A program made the position numbers and the translations under genes. Below, in pieces: positions 1 to 8,321 of a DNA stretch of 64,000 bases. Each line of letters begins with the position of its first letter. The first letter of the stretch is position 1. Source of the stretch: a virus; IMG/VR virus record IMGVR_UViG_3300024262_000018, positions 1-64,000 of that record; one strand, given 5' to 3'. The notes under the pieces are model-generated. The model saw nothing but the letters and a program-made list of their open reading frames with translations. It made no database searches and had not been told where the DNA came from.

Positions 1-231
1 ATTCATACTGCTGCCTGGGTCATCGAACAGTCCCGCCGTCATATCCACCGTAAGACTGCCCGTGCCCTGGAACGTCAGAGACGCCAGCGAACCCGTTGCT
101 GGAATGCGAGCATCCATAGCAATCGCGTGACCGGTAGCGATAATAGCGTCGTCTGTATCCGCTGGCGCAACGCCACCAACCCATGTGGCCCCCACACTAT
201 AATTACCACTTGCGTTTGATGTAATCGCCAT
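1..231 (-). CDS. Beta-rich tail-fibre/adhesin-type protein, N-terminal part (runs off the left edge)
   Basis: The gene starts with ATG at 231 and stays open to base 1, so 77 residues are visible and the C-terminus is missing. Residues 10-35 (NYSVGATWVGG, then PADTDDAIIATGH) match a pattern I associate with the start of parallel beta-helix adhesins and phage fibre proteins. The rest is Ala/Gly/Ser/Thr-rich. It begins 3 nt after the stop of the 31-aa gene at 235-330, in the same direction, so the two are probably co-translated. GC content is clearly higher than in neighbouring genes, which suggests a recently acquired receptor-binding module. The fibre assignment is an inference from composition and position. 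Confidence 0.55.
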   Translation of the reverse strand, partial: MAITSNASGNYSVGATWVGGVAPADTDDAIIATGHAIAMDARIPATGSLASLTFQGTGSLTVDMTAGLFDDPGSSMN

Positions 232-234
232 GCC

Positions 235-330
235 TTACACCTCTTCCGCCTTGCCCGTCGCGGCCAGCACCAGCGCCCGCGCCCGCATCTGGTCTTTGAG
301 CGTCTCATTTTTAAAATAATTTAAGAACAT
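235..330 (-). CDS. Small 31-aa protein before the fibre gene
   Basis: A short open frame with a clear AGGAG ribosome site 5-6 nt before its ATG. The product begins MFLNYFKNETLKDQ and ends AATGKAEEV. It is charged, with no membrane segment. Its stop lies 3 nt before the start of the partial fibre-like gene, so it may be a leader or coupling peptide, or a small virion protein. I recognise no family. It shares the GC-rich composition of the gene downstream. Confidence 0.5.
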   Translation of the reverse strand: MFLNYFKNETLKDQMRARALVLAATGKAEEV

Positions 331-342
331 ATTTTCTCCTTT

Positions 343-822
343 TTATGAAACTTTTTCTTCTTCAGTAATAATATTTGCTTCTTTATTTACAATTGCTACT
401 ATAGCATCTTTAGTTGTTTGATCAAATGTAACATTTTTATCTATCGCTGTAAGTATTTTCTCCGCAACAGTTTTATCTACAAGTTCTTTAGCAGCAAGTG
501 CAGCAGATTGTTCAGCTACCCATATAGCCTTACTATCAGCACTCAAATCTTTTTCCCATTTAGCAGCAACAATAACAAATCCAGCAGGAATAGCTGTTTT
601 TATTATAGTCCAAGCAGCTTCGGCAGCAGCATCATCTAAACAGGAACCTGTTATTATTATTCTTACTTCACGTTTTTCGCCAGTAGAAAGAAGAGTTTTT
701 TTCCAAGGAGCAGCAACTGTTCTAAATCCATCTGGAAGAACTGCTATAATAGCATCTACAGCAGCCTGAGCTACTGTTTCTTCTGTTGTATTCCCTACTA
801 TAACTGCTTTAAATCTTTGCAT
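343..822 (-). CDS. Hypothetical 159-aa protein with an internal duplication
   Basis: The start is the ATG at 822, preceded by AGGAG about 9 nt upstream. The protein is alanine/valine/isoleucine-rich and contains two similar halves. A segment of the form AAVDAIIAVLPDGFRTVAAPWKK near the N-terminus recurs as AAWTIIKTAIPAGFVIVAAKWEK about 50 residues later. The C-terminal third is a predicted amphipathic alanine-rich helix. No signal peptide or membrane segment is seen. The position in the fibre region suggests a virion or fibre-associated role, but I do not recognise the family. Confidence 0.7.
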   Translation of the reverse strand: MQRFKAVIVGNTTEETVAQAAVDAIIAVLPDGFRTVAAPWKKTLLSTGEKREVRIIITGSCLDDAAAEAAWTIIKTAIPAGFVIVAAKWEKDLSADSKAIWVAEQSAALAAKELVDKTVAEKILTAIDKNVTFDQTTKDAIVAIVNKEANIITEEEKVS

Positions 823-918
823 AAACAAATACTCCTTAATCTATAAATTTTTGCGCGAAAAATATCTTTTTCTAATAATTTATTACTTCTCTAAATGAAA
901 TAATCCTTTAAAAAGTTT

Positions 919-1722
919 TTATTTCTTTAGGCTAATTAAATCAGGATATACGCTCTTATATGAGATGCTTAATGATTTTTTCTTACGTCTTGAGCATATT
1001 GCCCCAACTACAGACGCAAAAACAAATGGAGATGCCTCTCTGGGCAAAAGTCGGGCATATTTATGTACTCCATAAGGAGATGTAATTTTTAGGCTTTTCG
1101 GATAAGACATGACTACTAAATTCTTTTTTTCTTCTATAATCGACCAGATCTCATCTTTTACCGTATCAGTACGAACTCCCAGAACATAATCTGTGTTTAA
1201 AATATCCAAGTCGCTATCATTTTTATCGATAGGCATAACTACAATAATGCCCAATTTATTTATTTTCTGTAAAATCTCTTGGAAGTCTGGCAAACATTCA
1301 TTTTGGATACTACAAGGAAGAACTACAATATTTACTTGTTTTATACAAGCCCAAATAAACCCAGAAAGCAAAGAAGATATTAGAATATTTCCTTTATTAT
1401 CTATTACTTTTGGAAAAACGACTTCTGCATCTGGCAATAGTCCAAAATCTTCTCCGGTAATAAGTCCTGCCCCAATAGTCGAAAAATTAATAACATCGAT
1501 CATTGGGTCTTTTTCTGATGTAAAATTTTCGAATATAGACACTTTTGGTATTTTATCGTGAGATGGAAAACCTGACCCGAAAACACAGACTGTAATACCT
1601 TCTCCTTGACATCTTTTTGATATTCCAAAAGAGCTTACATGCAAATCTTTATCTGCCTCGGCCTTATCGGTAATTCGGCTAGGACTTATTCTATTAATTT
1701 TTCCTAATTTGATTTCTTGCAT
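919..1722 (-). CDS. Subtilisin-like fold protein lacking the catalytic triad (pseudo-subtilase)
   Basis: The 267-aa product follows the order of subtilase (S8) landmarks. It has a first strand ITVCVFGSGF where subtilases have VAVxDTG, then TIGAGLITG..LLPDAEVVFPKVID where they have HGTHVAG..GVAPxAxLxxVKVLD. A helix and strand follow (GFIWACIKQVNIVVLPC), then GIIVVMPID. Last is LPREASPFVFASVVGAI, where subtilases have GTSMASPHVAGAAAL. At the three catalytic places the residues read Gly (Asp expected), Phe/Ser (His expected) and Arg (Ser expected), so proteolysis is unlikely. A structural or binding role in the virion is an inference. It starts 3 nt after the stop of the gene at 1726. Confidence 0.6.
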   Translation of the reverse strand: MQEIKLGKINRISPSRITDKAEADKDLHVSSFGISKRCQGEGITVCVFGSGFPSHDKIPKVSIFENFTSEKDPMIDVINFSTIGAGLITGEDFGLLPDAEVVFPKVIDNKGNILISSLLSGFIWACIKQVNIVVLPCSIQNECLPDFQEILQKINKLGIIVVMPIDKNDSDLDILNTDYVLGVRTDTVKDEIWSIIEEKKNLVVMSYPKSLKITSPYGVHKYARLLPREASPFVFASVVGAICSRRKKKSLSISYKSVYPDLISLKK

Positions 1723-1725
1723 AAA

Positions 1726-2445
1726 TTAAATTAAATGTTTAGGAACTCTAAACACACTCCCTTTTCCAAAAAATTCTAATTTAAAATTGAATTTAATAGT
1801 TTCTAAAAAATATATTTCTTTTCTCAATGCTAAAGCGATGTTCAACGAATATAAGTCATCTGTTATTATAGTATTACATCGGTTTATTTCATCTACCTTC
1901 TTAAAAAAGTTTTTCCTATATGGGATATTCCATAATCTTAGATCTTTTAAAGACAAGTTTGAATCAACAAAATCTTTTAATTTAATATTTGACATTGCTA
2001 GTCCGACTCTATTTGCTTTTGATCTATTTTGTGGATAATAATGTAATTCAAATCCTTCTCCGGCCCATTTAAGTCCAGCCAAGCTATAATATATTTGAAA
2101 AATATTACGTTCTGTTTCTTGATCATAATATAAAACTTTTTCATACTTAAAACTATCATCAGAGAAATTAAAGCCCACAGCCTTGTCATAAGAAATTTTT
2201 AGATTATTCTTATCAAAACTGGGGTGTAAATTTATCAATAAATCAAATTTTATATCCGAAAAATTATTAGGTAATTTATTTTTCAAATATATATTTTTAA
2301 CGCTTGGATTATATCTAAAAGGTGCTGCCGCATCTGTGTTGGCGACAAGAATAGATACACTATCATTCTTAAATCTCTTTAATAGGCTTGTAGAGATTAA
2401 ACACTCGTTAGTATTCCCATAATTGATTATTAGAATATTTCTCAT
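1726..2445 (-). CDS. GT9 (heptosyltransferase)-like glycosyltransferase, short form
   Basis: The 239-aa product starts MRNILIINYGNTNECLISTSLLKRF, matching the first Rossmann unit of family-9 glycosyltransferases (ILIIxxGxxGDxxxxTPxLRxL). SILVANTDAAAPFRYNPSVKNIYL and LLINLHPS follow. Near the C-terminus NTIITDDLYSLNIALAL matches the nucleotide-sugar site usually written TxDTGxxHLAxAL, but His is replaced by Asn. Family members are usually about 350 residues, so this one lacks part of the middle and may be degenerate. It sits 6 nt downstream of the gene ending at 2452, in a run with a second glycosyltransferase and fibre genes. Sugar transfer to a virion or host surface is the likely theme. Confidence 0.55.
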   Translation of the reverse strand: MRNILIINYGNTNECLISTSLLKRFKNDSVSILVANTDAAAPFRYNPSVKNIYLKNKLPNNFSDIKFDLLINLHPSFDKNNLKISYDKAVGFNFSDDSFKYEKVLYYDQETERNIFQIYYSLAGLKWAGEGFELHYYPQNRSKANRVGLAMSNIKLKDFVDSNLSLKDLRLWNIPYRKNFFKKVDEINRCNTIITDDLYSLNIALALRKEIYFLETIKFNFKLEFFGKGSVFRVPKHLI

Positions 2446-2451
2446 AAACTT

Positions 2452-3093
2452 TTACCCGCCAAGCAGATCATCTGTAATTAGGCTACCTTCATTATCGTTA
2501 GCTGAACCTCTCCCCAAAGATGTCGCAGAAAGGGCGAGAGGATTTCCATCTGACCACATATCCTCATCGGAATCCGATCCCTTTGTTTTTCCCTCTCTCT
2601 TCTGTTTTTCTACTTTAATTTTTTCTTGTTTCTTCATTTTTTCAGTATTTAAATAACCTTTAACAGATTGTATATCCTGTTGAGATAATATTTCGATTGT
2701 CCCGCTGTCTCTTAGTTTCTTCAGCGTAAGATTTTTATCGAGTACATTTTTCCCGAACTTAGCAAGAATATCATCTAACGGTTTAAAATCGTCTGGACCG
2801 TTAAAAGACAGATCTAGTGATTCTATTCTTATAACACCGCGCCCTGTAGATCTAATATATAGTGGCTCTTCATTTTCTATTGCAGATTGTAGACTATTTG
2901 TGTTTATCCCATTAACCATTTTAATAACATCTTTGCTATTAGTTCTAACTGCATTAGTTATATATAGTAGATCATTATCATCTCCAAGGACTTCTTTAAT
3001 TCTTTGTATTCCAGAAAACGGTATATTACTTACACCAGTTTCTGTATAAATTTCTACTACTCTACCCCTTACATTTAAAAATACTATTTTCAT
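2452..3093 (-). CDS. Virion-associated protein with adaptor-like domain
   Basis: The start is the ATG at 3093, overlapping the stop of the upstream glycosyltransferase as ATGA, with GGAG about 9 nt before it. The 213-aa product has an N-terminal alpha/beta part. At about residues 88-145 a segment with GVIRIESLDLSF...PLDDI...LTLKKLRDSGTIEIL resembles the small N-terminal adaptor seen in three other proteins of this window (3090, 5347, 38,986). The C-terminal 70 residues are charged and disordered, ending EGSLITDDLLGG. Function is unknown; co-translation with the glycosyltransferase suggests a virion-linked role. Confidence 0.65.
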   Translation of the reverse strand: MKIVFLNVRGRVVEIYTETGVSNIPFSGIQRIKEVLGDDNDLLYITNAVRTNSKDVIKMVNGINTNSLQSAIENEEPLYIRSTGRGVIRIESLDLSFNGPDDFKPLDDILAKFGKNVLDKNLTLKKLRDSGTIEILSQQDIQSVKGYLNTEKMKKQEKIKVEKQKREGKTKGSDSDEDMWSDGNPLALSATSLGRGSANDNEGSLITDDLLGG

Positions 3094-4472
3094 TTCAGTT
3101 TTCTCCAAACTTGTTCCAGCCTAGCGTAAGCCATTTTAGAAACATTTTCTATACTATAATTTTCTTTTACATATTCCTGCAAGATTTTATTTCTATCATC
3201 TCTTTCTTCAAAAACTTTTCTCATAATTTTTTGAGCATCTGCGATGACTTTTTCAGAAGTCAATTCTGGAAATAGTTGCCCATCCCAGTAATGAACATCC
3301 ATTAATCCTTGTGGTAAAGGACTTACACTATCTATATCGATTAAATATGAATTATTATTTTTCAAAAACATCGTATGACCGCTGTGGTTAGTGCAAATAA
3401 CAGGTAAACCGCAAAGAGAAGCCTCACAGGCTGGAATGTTAAAACCCTCGCCTCTCGAAAAAAGTGCAAAGGCATTAGCCGACCTATACAGACTTGCCAT
3501 ATTATTTTCTGGAATTATATTTGAATATAAAGAGATATGAGGAGTATTCTCTGGTGCATATCTACTAATATAATCTTTAATAGTCTTTTTTATTCCTACA
3601 TTTTTATTAGTATTATAATTTACCCTTGTCGCCAGCAGCAAAGACACATCATCTTGACTATTAAACTCTCGCAGATAAGCTTTAAGTAGTACATCGTATC
3701 CTTTTCTATAACTCCACCCAAAAACGCTTAAAAATGTAAAATTACCGAGCGGAGGATTAAATTGGAATTTATCACCATTCGGTTGATAATCAGTAATATT
3801 AATCGAGTCTGGAATAACGAATATTGGTCTTTGTATATTATATTTATCCAATATTTCTTTACAAAAATCCGAGGCCACCCAAATCTCATTATAACTGTTG
3901 CAGATATCTACAAATTGTTGCGGGATAGAACTTGCTTCAATCGTCGTATATAAAATTCTATAAGCCCCACCTGACATATTACTAAAAGTGGGAATCATAC
4001 TATCAATAACAATTGCAGACCTACTTACTGTTTTATTTATTTTATTTAATGCTCGAATTTCATCTTCTTCAAGATTATTAAAAGACTTGTTTACGGGATC
4101 TAACTGGACTTTACATCCTAATTTATTTAAACCAAACGCCAAATTTCGATTAACTTTTGCATATCCACCCGCTTCGTACATATGTCCACATATTTTAACT
4201 TCTATTGCGTCATCTTTTTCTGGAAGTTTTTCTTCTTCTACTTTTTTTATAGGAACCTTATATTGATCTTGCATATTGGTTAAATTTTTTTCAAAAACGG
4301 TATCGTCATGTTCTACAATCTGGAATTTACCTAATTTAACTAATAGTCTAAAGTTATCCGATTTTTTTACTAAATCGGCATTGACAGTCTGGGGTTCATC
4401 TTCGATATAAGGAACAACTAAATCGATATCTCCAACGACAACAGTATTTTTAGTTGTATTTATAAATCTCAT
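3090..4472 (-). CDS. GT4-family glycosyltransferase with a phage N-terminal adaptor
   Basis: The C-terminal 350 residues of this 460-aa protein form a GT-B, family-4-type glycosyltransferase. Visible are ICGHMYEAGGYAKVNRNLAFGL (acceptor-side glycine loop), FLSVFGWSYRKGYDVLLKAY (hinge strand and helix), and SRGEGFNIPACEASLCGLPVICTNHSG (the conserved E..G....EA...G.PV nucleotide-sugar site). Residues 1-60 are an extra domain of the kind seen at the N-terminus of phage fibre proteins (DIDLVVPYIEDEPQTV...LVKLGKFQIVE). This suggests the enzyme is docked to a virion component or acts on one. There is no Shine-Dalgarno site; a TTTTGCCGAAAATAATAAT element lies directly before the ATG. The gene downstream starts within its stop codon. 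Confidence 0.85.
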   Translation of the reverse strand: MRFINTTKNTVVVGDIDLVVPYIEDEPQTVNADLVKKSDNFRLLVKLGKFQIVEHDDTVFEKNLTNMQDQYKVPIKKVEEEKLPEKDDAIEVKICGHMYEAGGYAKVNRNLAFGLNKLGCKVQLDPVNKSFNNLEEDEIRALNKINKTVSRSAIVIDSMIPTFSNMSGGAYRILYTTIEASSIPQQFVDICNSYNEIWVASDFCKEILDKYNIQRPIFVIPDSINITDYQPNGDKFQFNPPLGNFTFLSVFGWSYRKGYDVLLKAYLREFNSQDDVSLLLATRVNYNTNKNVGIKKTIKDYISRYAPENTPHISLYSNIIPENNMASLYRSANAFALFSRGEGFNIPACEASLCGLPVICTNHSGHTMFLKNNNSYLIDIDSVSPLPQGLMDVHYWDGQLFPELTSEKVIADAQKIMRKVFEERDDRNKILQEYVKENYSIENVSKMAYARLEQVWRKLK

Positions 4473-4484
4473 ATTATTATTTTC

Positions 4485-4502
4485 GGCAAAATTCTATTTT
4501 TT
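4485..4502 (-). promoter_or_regulatory. Candidate promoter, TTTTGCCGAAAATAAT element
   Basis: On the minus strand this reads AATTTTGCCGAAAATAAT, ending about 12 nt before the ATG at 4472, with a terminator hairpin just upstream (4507-4540). Similar elements lie at 9157, 13,236, 23,966 and 34,061. If it is a -10-type element, the transcript would be nearly leaderless. This is inferred from recurrence and position only. Confidence 0.4.
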
Positions 4503-4506
4503 GTAC

Positions 4507-4540
4507 AAAAAAAATACCCCTAAAAATCAGGAGTATTTTA
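4507..4540 (-). terminator. Intrinsic terminator after the DUF5661-like gene
   Basis: On the minus strand AAAATACTCCT pairs with AGGGGTATTTT around a 7-nt loop (one G-T pair) and is followed by a run of seven or more T. It separates the gene ending at 4558 from the glycosyltransferase starting at 4472. The stem is symmetric enough to work partly in both directions. Confidence 0.75.
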
Positions 4541-4557
4541 ATTTCGCGGTGAAATAT

Positions 4558-5322
4558 TTAATTTGGTGTTATTCTTTCGATATAGTCCCAACAGGCTTCC
4601 AGCATATCTTTCCACATTATATTTGATTCGTCTATTTCAGTTTCCCTACCAGACTTGTCCTGAATGCGTATATCCTCTACGAGAGGTTCTTGTCTATCTG
4701 GGTCATGATTATGCTTGTGCTGCCAACCTGGGCTTCCTGGAGTAAAATAGAATATGACAACGATATCGGACTCTGTTGGATCTATCTCATACGGCATATT
4801 CCATCTAAATGACAGTTTTTTAGAGCTAAGCCTTGCTACTTTTATATTTTCACTTGTTTCTGATTTTTTTCTGGGTTTATGCTTTTTAGGATTTATATCT
4901 TTTAGACATCTATCATATCTATTCTTGGCATCTTCGCTCCATTCTGAACGTTTATTTGTGCCTTCTTTTCCTCCGACACTTGTATTGCAGACAGCATATT
5001 CATTTACTTTTTTTGACTTTTTAGCAGACTTCAATAAATTGAAAAGGTTCTTGGCTTTTTTAGCCTTTTTGTCCTTCTCTATTTCTTTTTCCATTTTATC
5101 TAGTTTGTCATAATATTTTCCACCGTCTTTACCCTTTTTGTCACCAGATTCTTCTAAATGATCCATAACAATTTCTTTTGCTTTTTCAGGATCATCTGTA
5201 TGTTCTTTCTCAACCTTAACCCCTTTATCTATCTGATCTTTATCAAAGTCTTCAGGCTTATTTTTATCTGCTAATCCGCCTTTTATTTTATCTTTCCATT
5301 TCGCTGTTTTTAAAATTCTCAT
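4558..5322 (-). CDS. DUF5661-like charged protein
   Basis: The start is the ATG at 5322, with GGAG 6-7 nt upstream. The 254-aa protein carries GVKVEKEHTDDPEKAKEIVMDHLEE at about residues 33-57, followed by YYDKLDKME. This matches the DUF5661 signature (EhTdd...A.eIa.DHL.E...YY.kL) found in many phage and MAG proteins of unknown function. A strongly basic, disordered middle follows, then a C-terminal part with SFRWNMPYEIDPTESDIVVIF that looks like a beta-sandwich. It is the last gene of its transcription unit, with a terminator directly after it. No catalytic role can be read. Confidence 0.7.
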   Translation of the reverse strand: MRILKTAKWKDKIKGGLADKNKPEDFDKDQIDKGVKVEKEHTDDPEKAKEIVMDHLEESGDKKGKDGGKYYDKLDKMEKEIEKDKKAKKAKNLFNLLKSAKKSKKVNEYAVCNTSVGGKEGTNKRSEWSEDAKNRYDRCLKDINPKKHKPRKKSETSENIKVARLSSKKLSFRWNMPYEIDPTESDIVVIFYFTPGSPGWQHKHNHDPDRQEPLVEDIRIQDKSGRETEIDESNIMWKDMLEACWDYIERITPN

Positions 5323-5346
5323 TTTTATCTCCAAAATAAAATTTTA

Positions 5347-8247
5347 TTAATGCCAGAAATAACCTTGCAATAAAACAGATACGATATAGATATTGCCGTT
5401 GTAAGTATCGCCAGTTGGACCTGGAGATCCAGCGGCCTGCCTTCGCAAAGCTAATACTATAGTATCACCCAAAATAGCATCTGGAATACTGAATTGTATT
5501 GTCGATTCATACACTTGTTCGGCAGTATTAGCCGTCGTTGTTACTGAGTCAGATTTTTCTTGCTCCGTATTCGCCCCATTAAGAACTGTTCCAACTTTAA
5601 TGGTGCCATATGTTAGATCAAGAACGACATCTCCAGACGCGACATCAGTGGTAGGAGCCCACCTTGTTTTAAACTCTAATGGTAATGAAGTATCAAGACC
5701 TTCTGGAATAGCAACTGTTTGACCAAAGCCGTCTGTTGTTCCATTAGCAAATTCATTATCCGTAACAACAAAACGAGCCACAGCACCATATGATATGTTC
5801 TCGTTAGCAGGCGATGCTCCTACCAGTTCTTGTTTATTTCCGATATGGACCTCAGGAAGCTTGCGAAGTTTCCTGGCTTTTCCCATGTACTCAACAAAAC
5901 CGTCTGCATTTATTTCTGTTCTGTTACTGTGAACTTTAAACTGCTCAAAAATAGGAACTGTAGTTACATCAGTCTTTACTCTAAATCTTACCCAAAATCG
6001 GTTGGTTCCTGTAGCCGGAGGATCATTTTTAGCCCAATCAAATCTAGTAGTATCAGTAAGGTCATCAAATCTTATTTGTTCTGAATTAACCCTTTCGAAT
6101 ATAAGATTAGAATATTCGGTATACGGAGAATTAGATAGACAAGACATTGTAGCATATTCAACCCACGATCCTCCTCCGGCTGTTCCATCCCAATATTCTG
6201 CAACTATTTCTCCAGCTCCAAGGACCGCAGCTGTTGTAATAGAGGCTTTAATCCCTAAAAATTGTTTATAATCAGTAGCGTCTTGCAAATCAGATGATAC
6301 ATAAATGGCATTATCTGCTGCAATTGCCGGGAACGTAAATGTTGATCCAGACGAGCTTGCGGCTTCTGTGCTAACGTTCGTAAACACATTGCCAGCAGTT
6401 TCGGTATAAACCAGCATACCGCGAATGTAACTATCTCCTTCGCCAAAAACCGATTCGCGGCCTCGTTCTGGAGAACCGACTTGTAATTCTTCATATAATA
6501 GAAGCCCTTCGTCTCCCTCTAATTCACTATCAAAGGATAAGTTTGTCGCTGAAGAGTCTACCCTAGAAATTTTGGTAGCCAAAAACTTACAGAACGCTAA
6601 ATTAATAGTGGAGGAAGCATCCTCTTGTAATATATCCCATGTCGATGATGCTCCCAGAGCATTCTCCCTAGAACTAACGGTATTTCCTAGAACCTTACTA
6701 GTATTATTTACCCTAATAATATTAGTCGTTCCCATGCAAGATGTTAAATGCGGATAAATTGCGCCACCATTATTGGCATAGATTCCATTAGTTCCTCCCT
6801 GTGTGCCACTATTCTGAATCCAAATATTGCCGCCGTCAGCATAAAAATGAGTAGTAGTGGCCTTCGACAGAATGTTACTGCAACTTATAGATGCACCATC
6901 AGTAGCTCGGATGCCCGTGATTACATCTGGCTTAAACTTCGATTCCTCAATTGTAAGCTTTGTCCCAGCCCCATCGGCATGTATACCTGACAAAGAATTT
7001 GTGCAAACAACACGAACAATTTCACCCTCATTTCCGCTATTCAGCAAAATAGCATCATTGTTAGCCGGACCACTTGTTCTTAGACTGTAAACTTGCGAGT
7101 CATCAGACATTGTCAATAAAACTGAAGCGTTATCATTAGCTTGAATGACAGAAGCCTCATCATTATACCCTTGTACCGTTACATAAGATGGGACAACTAG
7201 CGGATTATTTTCCACATATGTTCCAGGAGTTACTTCGATAACATATCTGTTGGTAGTACTCGCCTCGTCCGGACCTCCAGCATAACTGTTAATTTCGTCT
7301 ATAGCCTCTTCAACTGAGGCAAAAGTCGTGCCAGCAGAACCTGTTACTTGTGTTACGATTAAAACATTAAGATTAGCTTCTCCACCGACCTCAACGGCGG
7401 CGATGAGATTATTAACTTGATCTTTAGTATAAAAATCATAATTTTTCGGACTCACAAAAATAGAACCTTCTGTTGCCGAAGAGACGACTATTCTACCTAC
7501 TTTGTAAATAAATGAGTTCGGTTCGTCATCAGTAAGGGCTCCGGCAGTTGCAGCAGAAACCCATACATCTGCCCCAGCAGCAAAAGCTGAGGTATCTAGA
7601 TCATTAACAATTCCTAATGCGGTTATAAAGCCAGAAGTTCCATCTGCGATATGTTGTGTCGTCAACCCGGCAACAATATAAGTAGTTTCTGACGAAGCTT
7701 GGGCCAAAGCAACCGTTGGAAGCCCCGTGACAACATCTGCTCCGCTGATATAGACAGCCTGACCATCAACGAGATCAGATCCAGTGTCATTATAAACATA
7801 AACCCATTGTTCTTGCCCCACCTGCAAGGCTATGTCTGACTCGCTGTTATATACCGCTAAACATTTATTTACGGTGTCATAAAAAATCAGACCTTCTTCG
7901 TAGTCTGGATTAGCTGCTAAATCTGGATTTAATTTAAGAAAATCAAATGTTGTCTCGTCTTTTATTTCTTCTATAATACTTCTTTCTGCAACCGTAACAT
8001 AATCTGAACTTTCCACGTCTGTAGAACTATTATCTAAAATCTTTTGCATCGAGATAAAACCAGCAGTTAGAGCCATAGGAATCTGTTTACATTGTTGAAT
8101 TTCGTCTTTTTCGTAATATATTAGCAGGTCTACAGATTCACCAGATGAAATTGTTGGAAGTAGGGGTAATTCACCGAAGGCTAGTTCAGATAGGCTTATA
8201 TTAGTGAGTACCCATCGCTCTCTATTATTTTCGTTATTTATAGTCAT
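5347..8247 (-). CDS. Large tail fibre/tailspike with parallel beta-helix
   Basis: The ATG at 8247 is chosen because the in-frame TTG 27 nt upstream lacks support; neither has a clear Shine-Dalgarno site. The 966-aa product opens with an adaptor, RWVLTNISLSELAFGELPLLPTI..GESVDLLIYY, typical of phage fibres. At about residues 140-260 is a repeated beta domain (VYVYNDTGSDLVDGQAVYISG). A pectate-lyase-like beta-helix follows at about 310-560 (VIEVTPGTYVENNPLVVPSYVTVQGYN, then many short GI.A..GA rungs). The C-terminal 350 residues are beta-sandwich-like and end in a Trp-His tail. Receptor binding or polysaccharide cleavage is inferred. Confidence 0.85.
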   Translation of the reverse strand: MTINNENNRERWVLTNISLSELAFGELPLLPTISSGESVDLLIYYEKDEIQQCKQIPMALTAGFISMQKILDNSSTDVESSDYVTVAERSIIEEIKDETTFDFLKLNPDLAANPDYEEGLIFYDTVNKCLAVYNSESDIALQVGQEQWVYVYNDTGSDLVDGQAVYISGADVVTGLPTVALAQASSETTYIVAGLTTQHIADGTSGFITALGIVNDLDTSAFAAGADVWVSAATAGALTDDEPNSFIYKVGRIVVSSATEGSIFVSPKNYDFYTKDQVNNLIAAVEVGGEANLNVLIVTQVTGSAGTTFASVEEAIDEINSYAGGPDEASTTNRYVIEVTPGTYVENNPLVVPSYVTVQGYNDEASVIQANDNASVLLTMSDDSQVYSLRTSGPANNDAILLNSGNEGEIVRVVCTNSLSGIHADGAGTKLTIEESKFKPDVITGIRATDGASISCSNILSKATTTHFYADGGNIWIQNSGTQGGTNGIYANNGGAIYPHLTSCMGTTNIIRVNNTSKVLGNTVSSRENALGASSTWDILQEDASSTINLAFCKFLATKISRVDSSATNLSFDSELEGDEGLLLYEELQVGSPERGRESVFGEGDSYIRGMLVYTETAGNVFTNVSTEAASSSGSTFTFPAIAADNAIYVSSDLQDATDYKQFLGIKASITTAAVLGAGEIVAEYWDGTAGGGSWVEYATMSCLSNSPYTEYSNLIFERVNSEQIRFDDLTDTTRFDWAKNDPPATGTNRFWVRFRVKTDVTTVPIFEQFKVHSNRTEINADGFVEYMGKARKLRKLPEVHIGNKQELVGASPANENISYGAVARFVVTDNEFANGTTDGFGQTVAIPEGLDTSLPLEFKTRWAPTTDVASGDVVLDLTYGTIKVGTVLNGANTEQEKSDSVTTTANTAEQVYESTIQFSIPDAILGDTIVLALRRQAAGSPGPTGDTYNGNIYIVSVLLQGYFWH

Positions 8248-8321
8248 ATTTTTCTTTTTTCGTACAAAAAGCAACGGATTCCTATTATGTTGCGATTATA
8301 TTCTGTTTTTCCTTTAAAAAA

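Noticed and set aside
75-308. Arg/Trp-rich minus-strand open frame of 77 codons
   Set aside because: It is another frame of the GC-rich island. The frames at 1-231 and 235-330 have ribosome sites and sensible composition, and this one has neither.
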